Source: JBQCHF01 sp051953655
GTDB taxonomy: Bacteria; Actinomycetota; Actinomycetes; Motilibacterales; Motilibacteraceae
DNA length: 10,952 nt
Assembly (NCBI GenBank): GCA_051953655.1
Contig: JBQCIO010000322.1
Span: forward strand, 1 to 10,952
Direction of reading: 5' to 3'
The notes under the pieces are model-generated. The model had not been told where the DNA came from and searched no databases. It saw nothing but the letters and a program-made list of their open reading frames with translations. Positions 5,724 to 10,952 of this stretch are shown in pieces. The position numbers and the translations under genes are program-made. The stretch's first letter is position 1. Each line of letters opens with the position of its first letter.

Positions 5724-5996
5724 ATGGCCAAGCAGGCACCGGACCAGGCAGCAGGGCAGGCCGCTGGACAGCCCGAGCGGGCCCTCCCCCCCGACGTCGC
5801 CGGCCTGGGCTACGAGCAGGCCCGCGACGAGCTCGTCGACGTCGTCCGCCGGCTCGAGGCGGGCGGCACGTCCCTGGAGGAGTCGCTGGCGCTCTGGGAG
5901 CGCGGCGAGGCCCTGGCCCAGGTGTGCCAGCGCTGGCTCGACGGCGCCCGCGAGCGGCTGCGCGCCGCCTCGGCCGCCGGGGAGCAGGGGGAGTAG
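5724..5996 (+). CDS. xseB: Exodeoxyribonuclease VII small subunit
   Basis: This encodes 90 residues. XseB is the small helical subunit that binds in several copies along the coiled coil of XseA and is needed for exonuclease VII activity. The family core begins at about residue 28 with G-L-G-Y-E-Q-A-R-D-E-L and continues with R-R-L-E-A-G-G-T-S-L-E-E-S-L-A-L-W-E-R-G, which is the recognisable XseB pattern; a second helix with C-Q-R-W-L-D-G-A-R-E-R-L follows. The first 27 residues are an Ala/Gln-rich extension that most relatives lack in this form. The ATG at 5724 is supported by TAGGCT 7 bases upstream and by the absence of a Shine-Dalgarno. The gene converges with the DUF4245 gene; their stop codons are 6 bases apart. 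In many bacteria xseA and xseB are directly adjacent; here a GNAT frame sits between them. Confidence 0.93.
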   Translation: MAKQAPDQAAGQAAGQPERALPPDVAGLGYEQARDELVDVVRRLEAGGTSLEESLALWERGEALAQVCQRWLDGARERLRAASAAGEQGE

Positions 5997-6007
5997 GGCG
6001 GGCTACT
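5992..6007. terminator. Small hairpin joining the stop codons of xseB and DUF4245
   Basis: AGTAG and CTACT form a 5-bp stem around the 6-base loop GGCGGG. The arms contain the TAG stop codons of both convergent genes. The stem is too short for a confident terminator call. Confidence 0.2.
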
Positions 6008-6605
6008 GCGGCGCCGCCGTGGCGGCCAGGACCTCCAGCTCGGACCAGTCGACCGGCGCGCCGGACACCACCACCACGGACCTCGGCAGGTGGGTGACCA
6101 GCGCCCGGGTGACCCTCGAGCCCTCGGTGCGCTCGTAGCGCTGCCAGGTCCGCCCGGCCAGCTGCTCCTCCCCCACGACCTCGCCGCGGTGGGTCTGGTC
6201 GCGGACGAACTTCGCCTCGTTCCCGTCGCTCTGGTTGAGCGCGACGTCGTGCAGGTCCCCGCCCTGCGTGGGCACCACGAAGCCCACCTGCCAGAAGACG
6301 CTCCCGTCACCGGAGGCGGCCTCGCTGCGGGCGAACTTGCAGGTCCAGCCCGGGGGCACGTCGCCGGGGGCGAGCACCGGGTAGGCCGCAGCCGTCTTCG
6401 CCTGCGCGTAGGCCGGGCGCCAGTCGACCGGCGTGACCGTGCGCCCGGTCTCGCGAGGCACCAGGATGATGATCACCAGCACGATCGCGATGACGACACC
6501 CAGCGAGCGGGCCATGTCCCCCGCGCTCCCCAGACCCCGGCGTCGCGGCTGAGCCGGGGCGTCGACGACGGTCGGCTGGGCGGCAGGGGTGGTGGGTTCG
6601 CTCAC
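6003..6605 (-). CDS. DUF4245 membrane-anchored protein
   Basis: This encodes 200 residues with a GTG start. Residues 1-30 are a Pro/Ala-rich cytoplasmic tail. D-M-A-R-S-L at 30-35 leads into one membrane helix (about 35-50, rich in V and I), followed by V-P-R-E and an extracytoplasmic domain. That domain has the family look of DUF4245: V-D-W-R-P at 60-64, A-A-Y-P-V-L-A-P at 73-80, P-P-G-W-T at 84-88, and W-Q-V-G-F-V at 105-110, then G-R-T-W-Q-R-Y-E at 151-158. The function of the family is unknown. Members commonly sit next to glpX and xseB in actinobacteria, as here, but this does not prove a metabolic role. The GTG at 6605 was chosen because GGAG lies just before it and a GACGAT hexamer (a weak match to TANNNT) ends 6 bases upstream. 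The gene is divergent from glpX. Confidence 0.85.
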   Translation of the reverse strand: MSEPTTPAAQPTVVDAPAQPRRRGLGSAGDMARSLGVVIAIVLVIIILVPRETGRTVTPVDWRPAYAQAKTAAAYPVLAPGDVPPGWTCKFARSEAASGDGSVFWQVGFVVPTQGGDLHDVALNQSDGNEAKFVRDQTHRGEVVGEEQLAGRTWQRYERTEGSRVTRALVTHLPRSVVVVSGAPVDWSELEVLAATAAPQ

Positions 6606-6694
6606 CGCTCCATCGTCCCCGACGTCGTCACCGGCCCGCGAGCCGAGGCCGCCGCAGCCGCGCGGTGACGGGAGACGGTGCCCACGGGCCCCGG

Positions 6695-6700
6695 TACCCT
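6695..6700 (+). promoter_or_regulatory. Candidate -10 element (TACCCT) for glpX
   Basis: TACCCT matches TANNNT and lies in the 161-base gap between the divergent DUF4245 and glpX genes. It would give a leader of about 60 bases before the glpX ATG. No convincing -35 is visible, and other sites in this gap cannot be excluded. Confidence 0.3.
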
Positions 6701-6766
6701 CCGGACCCCCGAACCCAGCCGGACGACCGGCCCGCACAATCCCCTCCCGGAAGGACGCACGCACGG

Positions 6767-7801
6767 ATGACCGAGTCGCCCGACGTCCCCGAGGCGCTGC
6801 AGGTCGCGCCCGAGGCCCCCGACCGCAACCTCGCCCTGGAGCTGGTGCGGGTCACCGAGGCGGCGGCCATGGCGGCCGGCCGCTGGGTCGGCCGCGGCGA
6901 CAAGAACGGCGCCGACGGCGCGGCCGTGAACGCGATGCGTCAGCTCATCGGCACGGTCGGCATGGACGGCGTGGTCGTGATCGGTGAGGGCGAGAAGGAC
7001 GAGGCGCCCATGCTGTTCAACGGCGAGCGGGTCGGCTCGGGCAGCGGCCCGGAGTGCGACGTCGCCGTGGACCCGGTGGACGGCACCACGCTGACCGCCC
7101 AGGGCATGAACAACGCGATCGCGGTCATGGCGGTGGCCGAGCGCGGGTCGATGTACGACCCCTCGGCCGTGTTCTACATGGACAAGCTCGTCACCGGCCC
7201 CGAGGGCGCCGACGTCGTCGACATCCGCCTGCCGGTCAAGGAGAACATCCGCCGGCTGGCCCGGGCCAAGGGCGAGTCGCCGGAGGACCTCACCGTGGTG
7301 GTGCTGGACCGTCCCCGTCATGAGCAGCTGGTGGAGGACATCCGGGCCACCGGCGCGCGGATCAAGTTCATCGCCGACGGCGACGTCGCCGGCGCCGTGA
7401 TGGCCGCCCGGGAGGGGACCGGCCTGGACCTGCTGCTGGGCGTCGGCGGCACCCCCGAGGGGATCATCACCGCCTGCGCCATCAAGTGCCTCGGCGGGGT
7501 GATCCAGGGCCGGCTGTGGCCGCGGGACGAGGACGAGCGGCGCAAGGCCCTCGACGCCGGGCACGACCTGGACCGCGTGCTCACCACCGACGAGCTGGTG
7601 GCCAGCGACAACGTGTTCTTCGTGGCCACCGGCATCACCGACGGCGAGATCGTGCGCGGCGTGCGCTACCGCGGCGGTAGCGCGCGGACCCACTCGATCG
7701 TCATGCGCTCCAAGAGCGGCACCATCCGGCTCATCGAGAGCGAGCACCGGCTCACCAAGCTGCGCGCCTACTCGAGCATCGACTTCGAGCACGCGCGGTA
7801 G
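6767..7801 (+). CDS. glpX: Class II fructose-1,6-bisphosphatase
   Basis: This encodes 344 residues, a normal length. GlpX hydrolyses fructose 1,6-bisphosphate to fructose 6-phosphate, the committed step of gluconeogenesis; in actinobacteria it is generally the main or only FBPase. The N-terminal conserved block R-N-L-A-L-E-L-V-R-V-T-E is at 20-31. Metal and substrate residues are intact: G-R-G-D-K-N-G-A-D with D50, G-E-G-E-K-D-E-A-P with E74, V-D-P-V-D-G-T with D102, D105 and T107, and G-G-T-P-E-G with E231. These correspond to D33, E57, D85, E88, T90 and E213 of E. coli GlpX, with Asp in place of Glu at the fourth. A purine-rich GGAAGGA lies upstream but 10 or more bases from the ATG, so the ribosome site is not ideal. 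The PfkB kinase gene follows on the same strand after 109 bases and a hairpin, so co-transcription is uncertain. Confidence 0.97.
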   Translation: MTESPDVPEALQVAPEAPDRNLALELVRVTEAAAMAAGRWVGRGDKNGADGAAVNAMRQLIGTVGMDGVVVIGEGEKDEAPMLFNGERVGSGSGPECDVAVDPVDGTTLTAQGMNNAIAVMAVAERGSMYDPSAVFYMDKLVTGPEGADVVDIRLPVKENIRRLARAKGESPEDLTVVVLDRPRHEQLVEDIRATGARIKFIADGDVAGAVMAAREGTGLDLLLGVGGTPEGIITACAIKCLGGVIQGRLWPRDEDERRKALDAGHDLDRVLTTDELVASDNVFFVATGITDGEIVRGVRYRGGSARTHSIVMRSKSGTIRLIESEHRLTKLRAYSSIDFEHAR

Positions 7802-7830
7802 CCGCTCGGGCGCGGGGCGACCTCGACGTC

Positions 7831-7856
7831 CGGCCTCCTTGCACGGAAGGATGCCG
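7831..7856 (+). terminator. Hairpin downstream of glpX
   Basis: CGGC-C-TCCTT (7831-7840) pairs with AAGGA-T-GCCG (7847-7856) as a 4+5 bp stem with one mismatch and the 6-base loop GCACGG. It lies about 30 bases after the glpX stop codon. There is no T-tract, so it may terminate weakly or only attenuate reading into the kinase gene. Confidence 0.35.
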
Positions 7857-7893
7857 TGGTCCGCCCGGCGCTGTGCCGTGGCGCGAGGCAGCC

Positions 7894-7900
7894 GGGGAGG
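7894..7900 (+). promoter_or_regulatory. Ribosome binding site of the PfkB kinase gene
   Basis: GGGGAGG is a good Shine-Dalgarno match. It lies 4 bases before a GTG at 7905 and 10 bases before the GTG at 7911. The second start gives the family-typical N-terminus M-R-V-T-V-V-G-E. The choice between the two changes the protein by only two residues. Confidence 0.6.
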
Positions 7901-7910
7901 ACGTGTGGCG

Positions 7911-8852
7911 GTGCGCGTGACGGTGGTGGGCGAGGCCCTGGTCGACCTCGTGCTCGGGCCGGACGACGACGTGCCGCGGGCCCACCCGGGCGGCGGGCCG
8001 GCCAACATCGCCGTCGGGCTGGCCCGGCTGGGCCACCAGTCGACCCTGCTCACCTCGCTCGGCGACGACGACCACGGGCGGCTGGTGCGCGAGCACCTCA
8101 CCGGCAACGGCGTCGACGTCGTCGACGTCGGCGCGCCGGGCTCCCCGACCAGCACGGCGCTCGCGCGGCTCGACGCCCGCGGGGTCGCCACCTACGAGTT
8201 CGACCTCGCCTGGGACGTGCGTGACCTCTCCGTCGCCGACGGCAGCGCCGCCCTGCACGTCGGCTCGCTGGGCCTGGCGCTGGAACCCGGCGACACCGCG
8301 GTGCTCGAGCTGACCCGGCGGACGTCGGGCGCCGGTCACGTGCTGGTCAGCTACGACCCCAACGCCCGCCCGTCGCTCACCCCGGACCGCACCGCCGCGG
8401 CGCAGCGGGTGCTCGAGGTGGCCGCGCTCGCGCACCTGGTGAAGTGCAGCGACGAGGACCTCGAGTTCCTCTTCCCGGGCACCGCGCCGGAGGACTTCGC
8501 CGACCGGCTCCTCGGGCTCGGCTCGGTCCGCCTCGTCGTGGTGACCCTCGGCGGCGACGGCGTCTTCGTGGCCACCGCCGGGGGATCGCTGCGGCTGCCG
8601 CCCTACGCCGTCGACGTCGTCGACACGGTGGGTGCCGGCGACTCCTTCATGAGCGGACTGCTCGACGGCCTGGCCCGGGCCGGCGCGCTGCCCCCCGCCG
8701 CCTTCGCCGACCTCACCGCCGGCGGCCCCGGTCAGGTCGAGCCGTTGGCCCGCCGGGCGGCCGCGGTGGCCGCCATCACCTGCTCGCGGGCCGGCGCCAA
8801 CCCACCGCGTCCGGATGAGGTCGAGGAGTTCCTCCGCCACCGCGACCGGTGA
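7911..8852 (+). CDS. PfkB-family carbohydrate kinase (fructokinase-like)
   Basis: This encodes 313 residues with a GTG start. The fold is the ribokinase/PfkB type: M-R-V-T-V-V-G-E-A-L-V-D at the N-terminus, the di-glycine switch and first signature G-G-G-P-A-N-I-A-V-G-L-A-R-L-G at 27-41, Y-D-P-N-A-R-P-S-L at 148-156, K-C-S-D-E-D-L at 178-184, V-T-L-G-G-D-G at 211-217, and the second signature D-T-V-G-A-G-D-S-F at 238-246, where D244 is the catalytic base. These kinases transfer the ATP gamma-phosphate to a sugar hydroxyl. The Y-D-P-N-x-R pattern and overall layout resemble bacterial fructokinases more than ribokinases, but the sugar is not certain, so no gene symbol is given. The start is set by GGGGAGG upstream; GTG at 7905 and 7917 are alternatives. 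The gene follows glpX, so both may act on hexose phosphates. Confidence 0.88.
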   Translation: MRVTVVGEALVDLVLGPDDDVPRAHPGGGPANIAVGLARLGHQSTLLTSLGDDDHGRLVREHLTGNGVDVVDVGAPGSPTSTALARLDARGVATYEFDLAWDVRDLSVADGSAALHVGSLGLALEPGDTAVLELTRRTSGAGHVLVSYDPNARPSLTPDRTAAAQRVLEVAALAHLVKCSDEDLEFLFPGTAPEDFADRLLGLGSVRLVVVTLGGDGVFVATAGGSLRLPPYAVDVVDTVGAGDSFMSGLLDGLARAGALPPAAFADLTAGGPGQVEPLARRAAAVAAITCSRAGANPPRPDEVEEFLRHRDR

Positions 8853-8873
8853 GCGGGCGGGCCCTCCGGCCCG

Positions 8874-8898
8874 GTTTCTGACCCACCGCTCCGGGCAC
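8874..8898 (+). promoter_or_regulatory. Candidate SigB/SigF-type promoter before the short PRC-barrel gene
   Basis: GTTT (8874-8877), 15 bases, then GGGCAC (8893-8898). Known actinobacterial stress-sigma promoters follow GNNT-N14-16-GGGTAC/T; here the T of the -10 is replaced by C. It lies 73 bases before the start codon at 8972. The same layout with one mismatch at the same position occurs before the next gene. Confidence 0.3.
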
Positions 8899-8961
8899 CC
8901 GCCGGATAGGACCGGCACGTGCACCGACCGTCCCGAGCGGGACCGGTCCCCCGCCGGGTCC

Positions 8962-8967
8962 GGAGGA
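8962..8967 (+). promoter_or_regulatory. Ribosome binding site for the gene at 8972
   Basis: GGAGGA ends 4 bases before the ATG at 8972. It is among the best Shine-Dalgarno matches in the window and fixes the start of a protein whose weak conservation would otherwise leave it doubtful. Confidence 0.7.
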
Positions 8968-8971
8968 ACCC

Positions 8972-9556
8972 ATGTCGCTGCCGTCGCTACCCGCTCCCGC
9001 CGACCTGCTCGACCTGACCGCGGAGGGACGCGACGGGAAGAAGGTGGGTCCCGTGCGCCAGGTGCTCGTGCCCACCGGCTCCCAGGCGCCCGCCTGGGTG
9101 CTGCTGCCCGGTCACCGCACCGGTCCTCCCGCGCTCGCCCCGCTGGCCGGCGCCGAGGTCCGCGGCGACCGGCTCGTGCTCGCCTGCACCGCGTCGGACG
9201 TGCTGAGCGCACCGCCCGCGCCCCTCGACGGCGTCCTCGACGCCGAGCTCGCCCAGTCCCTCTGCCTCCACTACGGCTTGGACCCGGAGTCCCCCGCCGC
9301 CGGCCGCGCCACCGCCGTCAGCGCCGCCGCGGGGAGCGCCACCGACGCCTCCTACGGCGAGCCGATCGCCGACCCGGGAGCGGCCGCCGGCGCCGAGGGC
9401 CGCTGGGCCGACGGCACGGGCTCGCAGTCCGGCGGCGTCGGTGTCGCCGGCATGCACACCGGCGCCGGCGCCCCTCCCACGGCTCTGCCGAAGGAGCGCG
9501 GCTCCCATCCGGAGGGGACCCCGCCGCAGGACGCCACCCCGCCCTCGGCCCGCTGA
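8972..9556 (+). CDS. Short PRC-barrel-like protein with disordered tail
   Basis: This encodes 194 residues. Residues about 8-75 look like a diverged PRC-barrel: D-L-L-D-L-T-A at 11-17, a D-G turn at 21-22, P-A-W-V-L-L-P at 40-46 and L-A-P-L-A-G-A-E-V at 55-63. Residues 83-103 (L-D-G-V-L-D-A-E-L-A-Q ... H-Y-G-L) match the segment that follows the PRC-barrel in the next gene product (E-D-G-H-I-S-E-S-E-E-A-E-L-Y-R-Y-Y-G-L), so the two proteins align without gaps to speak of over about 95 residues. After that the sequence is Ala/Gly/Pro/Thr-rich with no predicted fold, and the DUF2382 domain of its neighbour is missing. Two cysteines (C72, C98) are present. PRC-barrels mediate protein-protein or RNA contacts in several contexts; a function here is unknown. 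No signal peptide or membrane helix is seen. A strong ribosome binding site fixes the start. Confidence 0.72.
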   Translation: MSLPSLPAPADLLDLTAEGRDGKKVGPVRQVLVPTGSQAPAWVLLPGHRTGPPALAPLAGAEVRGDRLVLACTASDVLSAPPAPLDGVLDAELAQSLCLHYGLDPESPAAGRATAVSAAAGSATDASYGEPIADPGAAAGAEGRWADGTGSQSGGVGVAGMHTGAGAPPTALPKERGSHPEGTPPQDATPPSAR

Positions 9557-9584
9557 ATTCCCTTTCTGCTGGCCCGCACTGCAC

Positions 9585-9609
9585 GTTTGCGGCCCAGGCC
9601 CGCGGGGAC
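9585..9609 (+). promoter_or_regulatory. Candidate SigB/SigF-type promoter before the PRC-barrel/DUF2382 gene
   Basis: GTTT (9585-9588), 15 bases, then GGGGAC (9604-9609), one mismatch from the stress-sigma -10 GGGTAC. It lies in the 180-base gap 9557-9736, 127 bases before the ATG at 9737. The rest of that gap holds no other feature I can support. Confidence 0.3.
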
Positions 9610-9736
9610 CTGATGGGCTCCGCGGCATGGCGGCCGTTCAGCCCAGAGCGCGTGCCAGTCGCCCCCAGACCGCAGAGGCGTCCGAGCCGACCGAAGGAAG
9701 CGCCCGGACCGCTCGATCCAGAGGGAGACACGTCAC

Positions 9737-10576
9737 ATGAACGGCATGGACATCGGCAACCCCCAGGACATGCTCGGCCGCACCGTCGTCGGCAGTGACG
9801 GCGACAAGATCGGCAAGGCCGGCCAGATCTACCTCGACGACACGACCGGCCGGCCGGAGTGGGTCACCGTGCACACCGGCCTGTTCGGCTCGGGCGAGTC
9901 GTTCGTGCCGCTGGCCGACGCCAGCTTCCAGGGCGACGACATCGTGGTGCCCTACGACAAGTCGACGGTGAAGGACGCCCCGCGCACCGCCAGCGAGGAC
10001 GGCCACATCTCCGAGTCCGAGGAGGCCGAGCTCTACCGCTACTACGGCCTGTCGGAGACCGGCACGACCACCGGCACCATGGGCACGACCGGCACGACCG
10101 GTCGCGTGGACAGCGACCGCGACGAGGTCTACGACGACGTCGAGGACCGCACGGTCGGCCGCGACACCTCCGGCCCGACCACCGACGACGCGATGACCCG
10201 CTCCGAGGAGCGGCTCAACGTCGGCACCGAGAAGGTGCAGACCGGCAAGGCCCGGCTGCGCAAGTACGTGACCACCGAGCACGTGCAGACCACGGTGCCA
10301 GTCACCAAGGAGAAGGTGCGGCTCGAGACCGAGCCGATCACCGACGGCAACGTCGGCCAGGCGATGGACGGCCCGGCCATCTCCGAGGAGGAGCACGAGG
10401 TCACCCTCACCGAGGAGCGCCCCGTCGTCTCCAAGGAGACCGTGCCGGTCGAGCGCGTGCGCCTGGCCAAGGACACCGAGACCGAGCGGCGGACGGTCGA
10501 GGACGAGGTCCGCAAGGAGGAGGTCGACCTGCGTGGCGCGCCGGAGACCACCACCCGCGGCCGCAACGACCGCTGA
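9737..10576 (+). CDS. PRC-barrel and DUF2382 (YsnF/AvaK) domain protein
   Basis: This encodes 279 residues. Residues about 8-80 form a PRC-barrel (M-L-G-R-T-V-V-G-S-D-G-D-K-I-G at 12-26, P-E-W-V-T-V-H-T-G-L-F at 40-50, S-F-V-P-L-A-D-A at 55-62). A short helix ending Y-R-Y-Y-G-L (100-105) follows, then a Gly/Thr-rich linker (109-122) and an acidic stretch (125-152). DUF2382 spans about 155-268, with E-E-R-L-N-V-G at 157-163, R-L-R-K-Y-V-T-T-E, V-P-V-T-K-E-K-V-R-L-E and a second similar V-P-V-E-R-V-R-L near 245, so the domain contains repeated beta-rich units. Family knowledge: DUF2382 (YsnF/AvaK) proteins are often general-stress proteins; their biochemical role is not established. The protein lacks a signal peptide and is highly charged, so it is probably cytosolic. 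The ATG at 9737 is preceded by GAGGGAG at a spacing of 9; a second in-frame ATG three codons later is possible. Confidence 0.92.
   Translation: MNGMDIGNPQDMLGRTVVGSDGDKIGKAGQIYLDDTTGRPEWVTVHTGLFGSGESFVPLADASFQGDDIVVPYDKSTVKDAPRTASEDGHISESEEAELYRYYGLSETGTTTGTMGTTGTTGRVDSDRDEVYDDVEDRTVGRDTSGPTTDDAMTRSEERLNVGTEKVQTGKARLRKYVTTEHVQTTVPVTKEKVRLETEPITDGNVGQAMDGPAISEEEHEVTLTEERPVVSKETVPVERVRLAKDTETERRTVEDEVRKEEVDLRGAPETTTRGRNDR
10058..10102 (+). repeat. Repeated GGCACGACC units coding a Gly/Thr linker
   Basis: GGCACGACC and close variants occur four times in frame and code for the G-T-T linker between the PRC-barrel and the DUF2382 part of the protein. The unit is a multiple of three, so copy-number change would alter linker length without breaking the frame. 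Confidence 0.6.
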
Positions 10577-10598
10577 CGCACTCGATCACCACGTCAGC
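10572..10598 (+). terminator. Inverted repeat overlapping the stop of the DUF2382 gene
   Basis: GCTGACG (10572-10578, containing the TGA stop) and CGTCAGC (10592-10598) form a perfect 7-bp stem with a 13-base loop. There is no T-tract. It could terminate or stabilise the transcript of the DUF2382 gene, or simply partly separate it from the small gene 60 bases downstream. Confidence 0.4.
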
Positions 10599-10625
10599 CG
10601 CTGCCCCATCGTCGGCAGGTAGGAG

Positions 10626-10645
10626 ATGAGCACCCGATGAGCACC
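10626..10645 (+). repeat. Duplicated ATGAGCACC start region
   Basis: ATGAGCACC occurs at 10626-10634 and again at 10637-10645, separated by two bases. AGGAG lies directly before the first copy. The first ATG opens only a four-codon frame whose TGA stop overlaps the second ATG (ATGA); the second ATG opens the 79-codon gene. The second copy is thus the true start, at a spacing of 11 from the ribosome binding site. Confidence 0.6.
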
Positions 10646-10876
10646 GCACCCGGAGCCGCCGGCCTCGGCGTCACCGCCGCCACCCAGGGCGCCGACCCGT
10701 CCACCGGGTCGGTCCGGAACCGGCCGGAGGACGAGGACGAGGCCGCACTGCTCGGCGAGACCGCGCCCAGCGCGGGCGTCGCCGGCGGCGGTGGCCAGGG
10801 CCACACCGGACAGGCGGAGAGCACCGACGACAACCAGGACCGTGACTTCCCGGACCCGTCCGGGCGCACGACCTGA
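10637..10876 (+). CDS. Small acidic, disordered hypothetical protein
   Basis: This encodes 79 residues that I do not recognise. It is rich in Gly, Ala, Asp, Glu, Thr and Ser, has no cysteine, no aromatic residue except one Phe (F71), no hydrophobic segment long enough for a membrane helix and no signal peptide. Visible stretches are R-P-E-D-E-D-E-A-A-L-L-G at 29-40, A-G-G-G-G-Q-G at 49-55 and D-D-N-Q-D-R-D-F-P-D-P at 64-74. It is very likely intrinsically disordered. It follows the DUF2382 gene on the same strand after 60 bases, with a purine-rich ribosome site GGTAGGAG, so co-expression with the stress-type genes upstream is possible. Coding is supported by the ribosome site and the balanced acidic composition, but in DNA this GC-rich an open frame of this size can occur by chance. 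Confidence 0.5.
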   Translation: MSTAPGAAGLGVTAATQGADPSTGSVRNRPEDEDEAALLGETAPSAGVAGGGGQGHTGQAESTDDNQDRDFPDPSGRTT

Positions 10877-10952
10877 CGGCAGCAGCACCGCAGCACCAGC
10901 GACGCGGGCCCCCCCCCACACCACCGGACCGGGGCGCGGGGGGCTGGCGGTC
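10877..10952 (+). other. Right-end segment with poly-C and G-rich runs
   Basis: This 76-base tail holds no gene I can support. It has a run of nine C (10909-10917), and 20-odd bases later G-rich runs including six G. The C and G runs could pair into a terminator-like structure, but the window ends before this can be judged. Long homopolymers of this kind are also prone to sequencing errors. Confidence 0.3.

Noticed and set aside
6602..8191. A 529-codon minus-strand frame antisense to glpX
   Set aside because: glpX in the opposite direction has every catalytic residue, so this frame is a coding shadow.
8815..9798. A 327-codon plus-strand frame across the end of the kinase gene and the short PRC-barrel gene
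   Set aside because: Its translation is Arg/Gly/Pro-rich and unstructured, and the ribosome binding site and paralogy support the frame starting at 8972 instead.
10626..10640. The four-codon frame ATGAGCACCCGATGA as a gene
   Set aside because: It is too short to call as a gene; it is kept only as a possible translational-coupling element in the findings.
9737..10876. A toxin-antitoxin or defence module made of the DUF2382 gene and the small acidic gene
   Set aside because: The gap is 60 bases with a hairpin, neither protein has a toxin or nuclease motif, and DUF2382 proteins are associated with stress rather than defence.
1..10952. tRNA, rRNA, CRISPR, transposase or integrase genes
   Set aside because: No cloverleaf, no spaced repeats, no terminal inverted repeats with a transposase and no integrase motif were found by eye on either strand.

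Overview
The window is very GC-rich (roughly 70% or more by eye) with strong G/C third-position bias, many GTG starts and tightly packed genes. The gene order ychF / rmuC / ispH / xseA / xseB / DUF4245 / glpX is a conserved actinobacterial neighbourhood; as I recall, Mycobacterium keeps much of it in its Rv1099-Rv1112 region. Together with the PRC-barrel/DUF2382 protein at the right end, this suggests a chromosomal segment of a high-GC actinobacterium. Geodermatophilaceae (Blastococcus, Geodermatophilus, Modestobacter) is my best guess, but it is an inference without any database search. I see no rRNA, tRNA, insertion sequence, phage gene or CRISPR array.

Layout. Positions 1-2634 hold the 5' end of the ychF GTPase/ATPase gene (-), a small membrane-anchored SHOCT protein (-), the predicted nuclease-fold gene rmuC (+), and convergent to it a 7-helix protein with two PQ-loop repeats (-). 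Positions 2773-6605 hold the housekeeping core: ispH (-, last step of the MEP isoprenoid pathway) behind a perfect 22-bp hairpin; xseA (+) divergent from ispH; a GNAT acetyltransferase reading frame (-) broken by a frameshift; xseB (+), the small subunit of exonuclease VII; and a DUF4245 membrane protein (-). Positions 6767-8852 hold two carbohydrate genes in the same direction, glpX (class II fructose-1,6-bisphosphatase) and a PfkB-family sugar kinase. Positions 8972-10876 are an accessory-looking block, all on +: a short diverged PRC-barrel-like protein, a PRC-barrel + DUF2382 protein, and a small acidic disordered protein. No gene-free stretch exceeds 300 bases; the longest are 9557-9736 and 6606-6766.

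How the genes work together. The core genes are mostly individually transcribed housekeeping functions (DNA repair, isoprenoids, gluconeogenesis). Several starts (ychF, ispH, xseA, xseB) carry a TANNNT -10 hexamer 6-8 bases before the start codon, which fits leaderless transcription. XseA and XseB form one enzyme but are separated here by the broken GNAT gene on the opposite strand. GlpX and the PfkB kinase both act in hexose-phosphate metabolism. The right-hand PRC-barrel genes look like a general-stress or envelope-associated set, and two of them share a GTTT-N15-GGGNAC pattern upstream that resembles promoters of SigB/SigF-type stress sigma factors.

The points most worth a second look are the PRC-barrel paralogue pair with its matched promoter-like pattern, the recurrent leaderless -10 elements (including one symmetric -10 apparently shared by two divergent genes), the double PQ-loop protein and the frameshifted GNAT gene. 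I did not find a clearly new multi-gene system.
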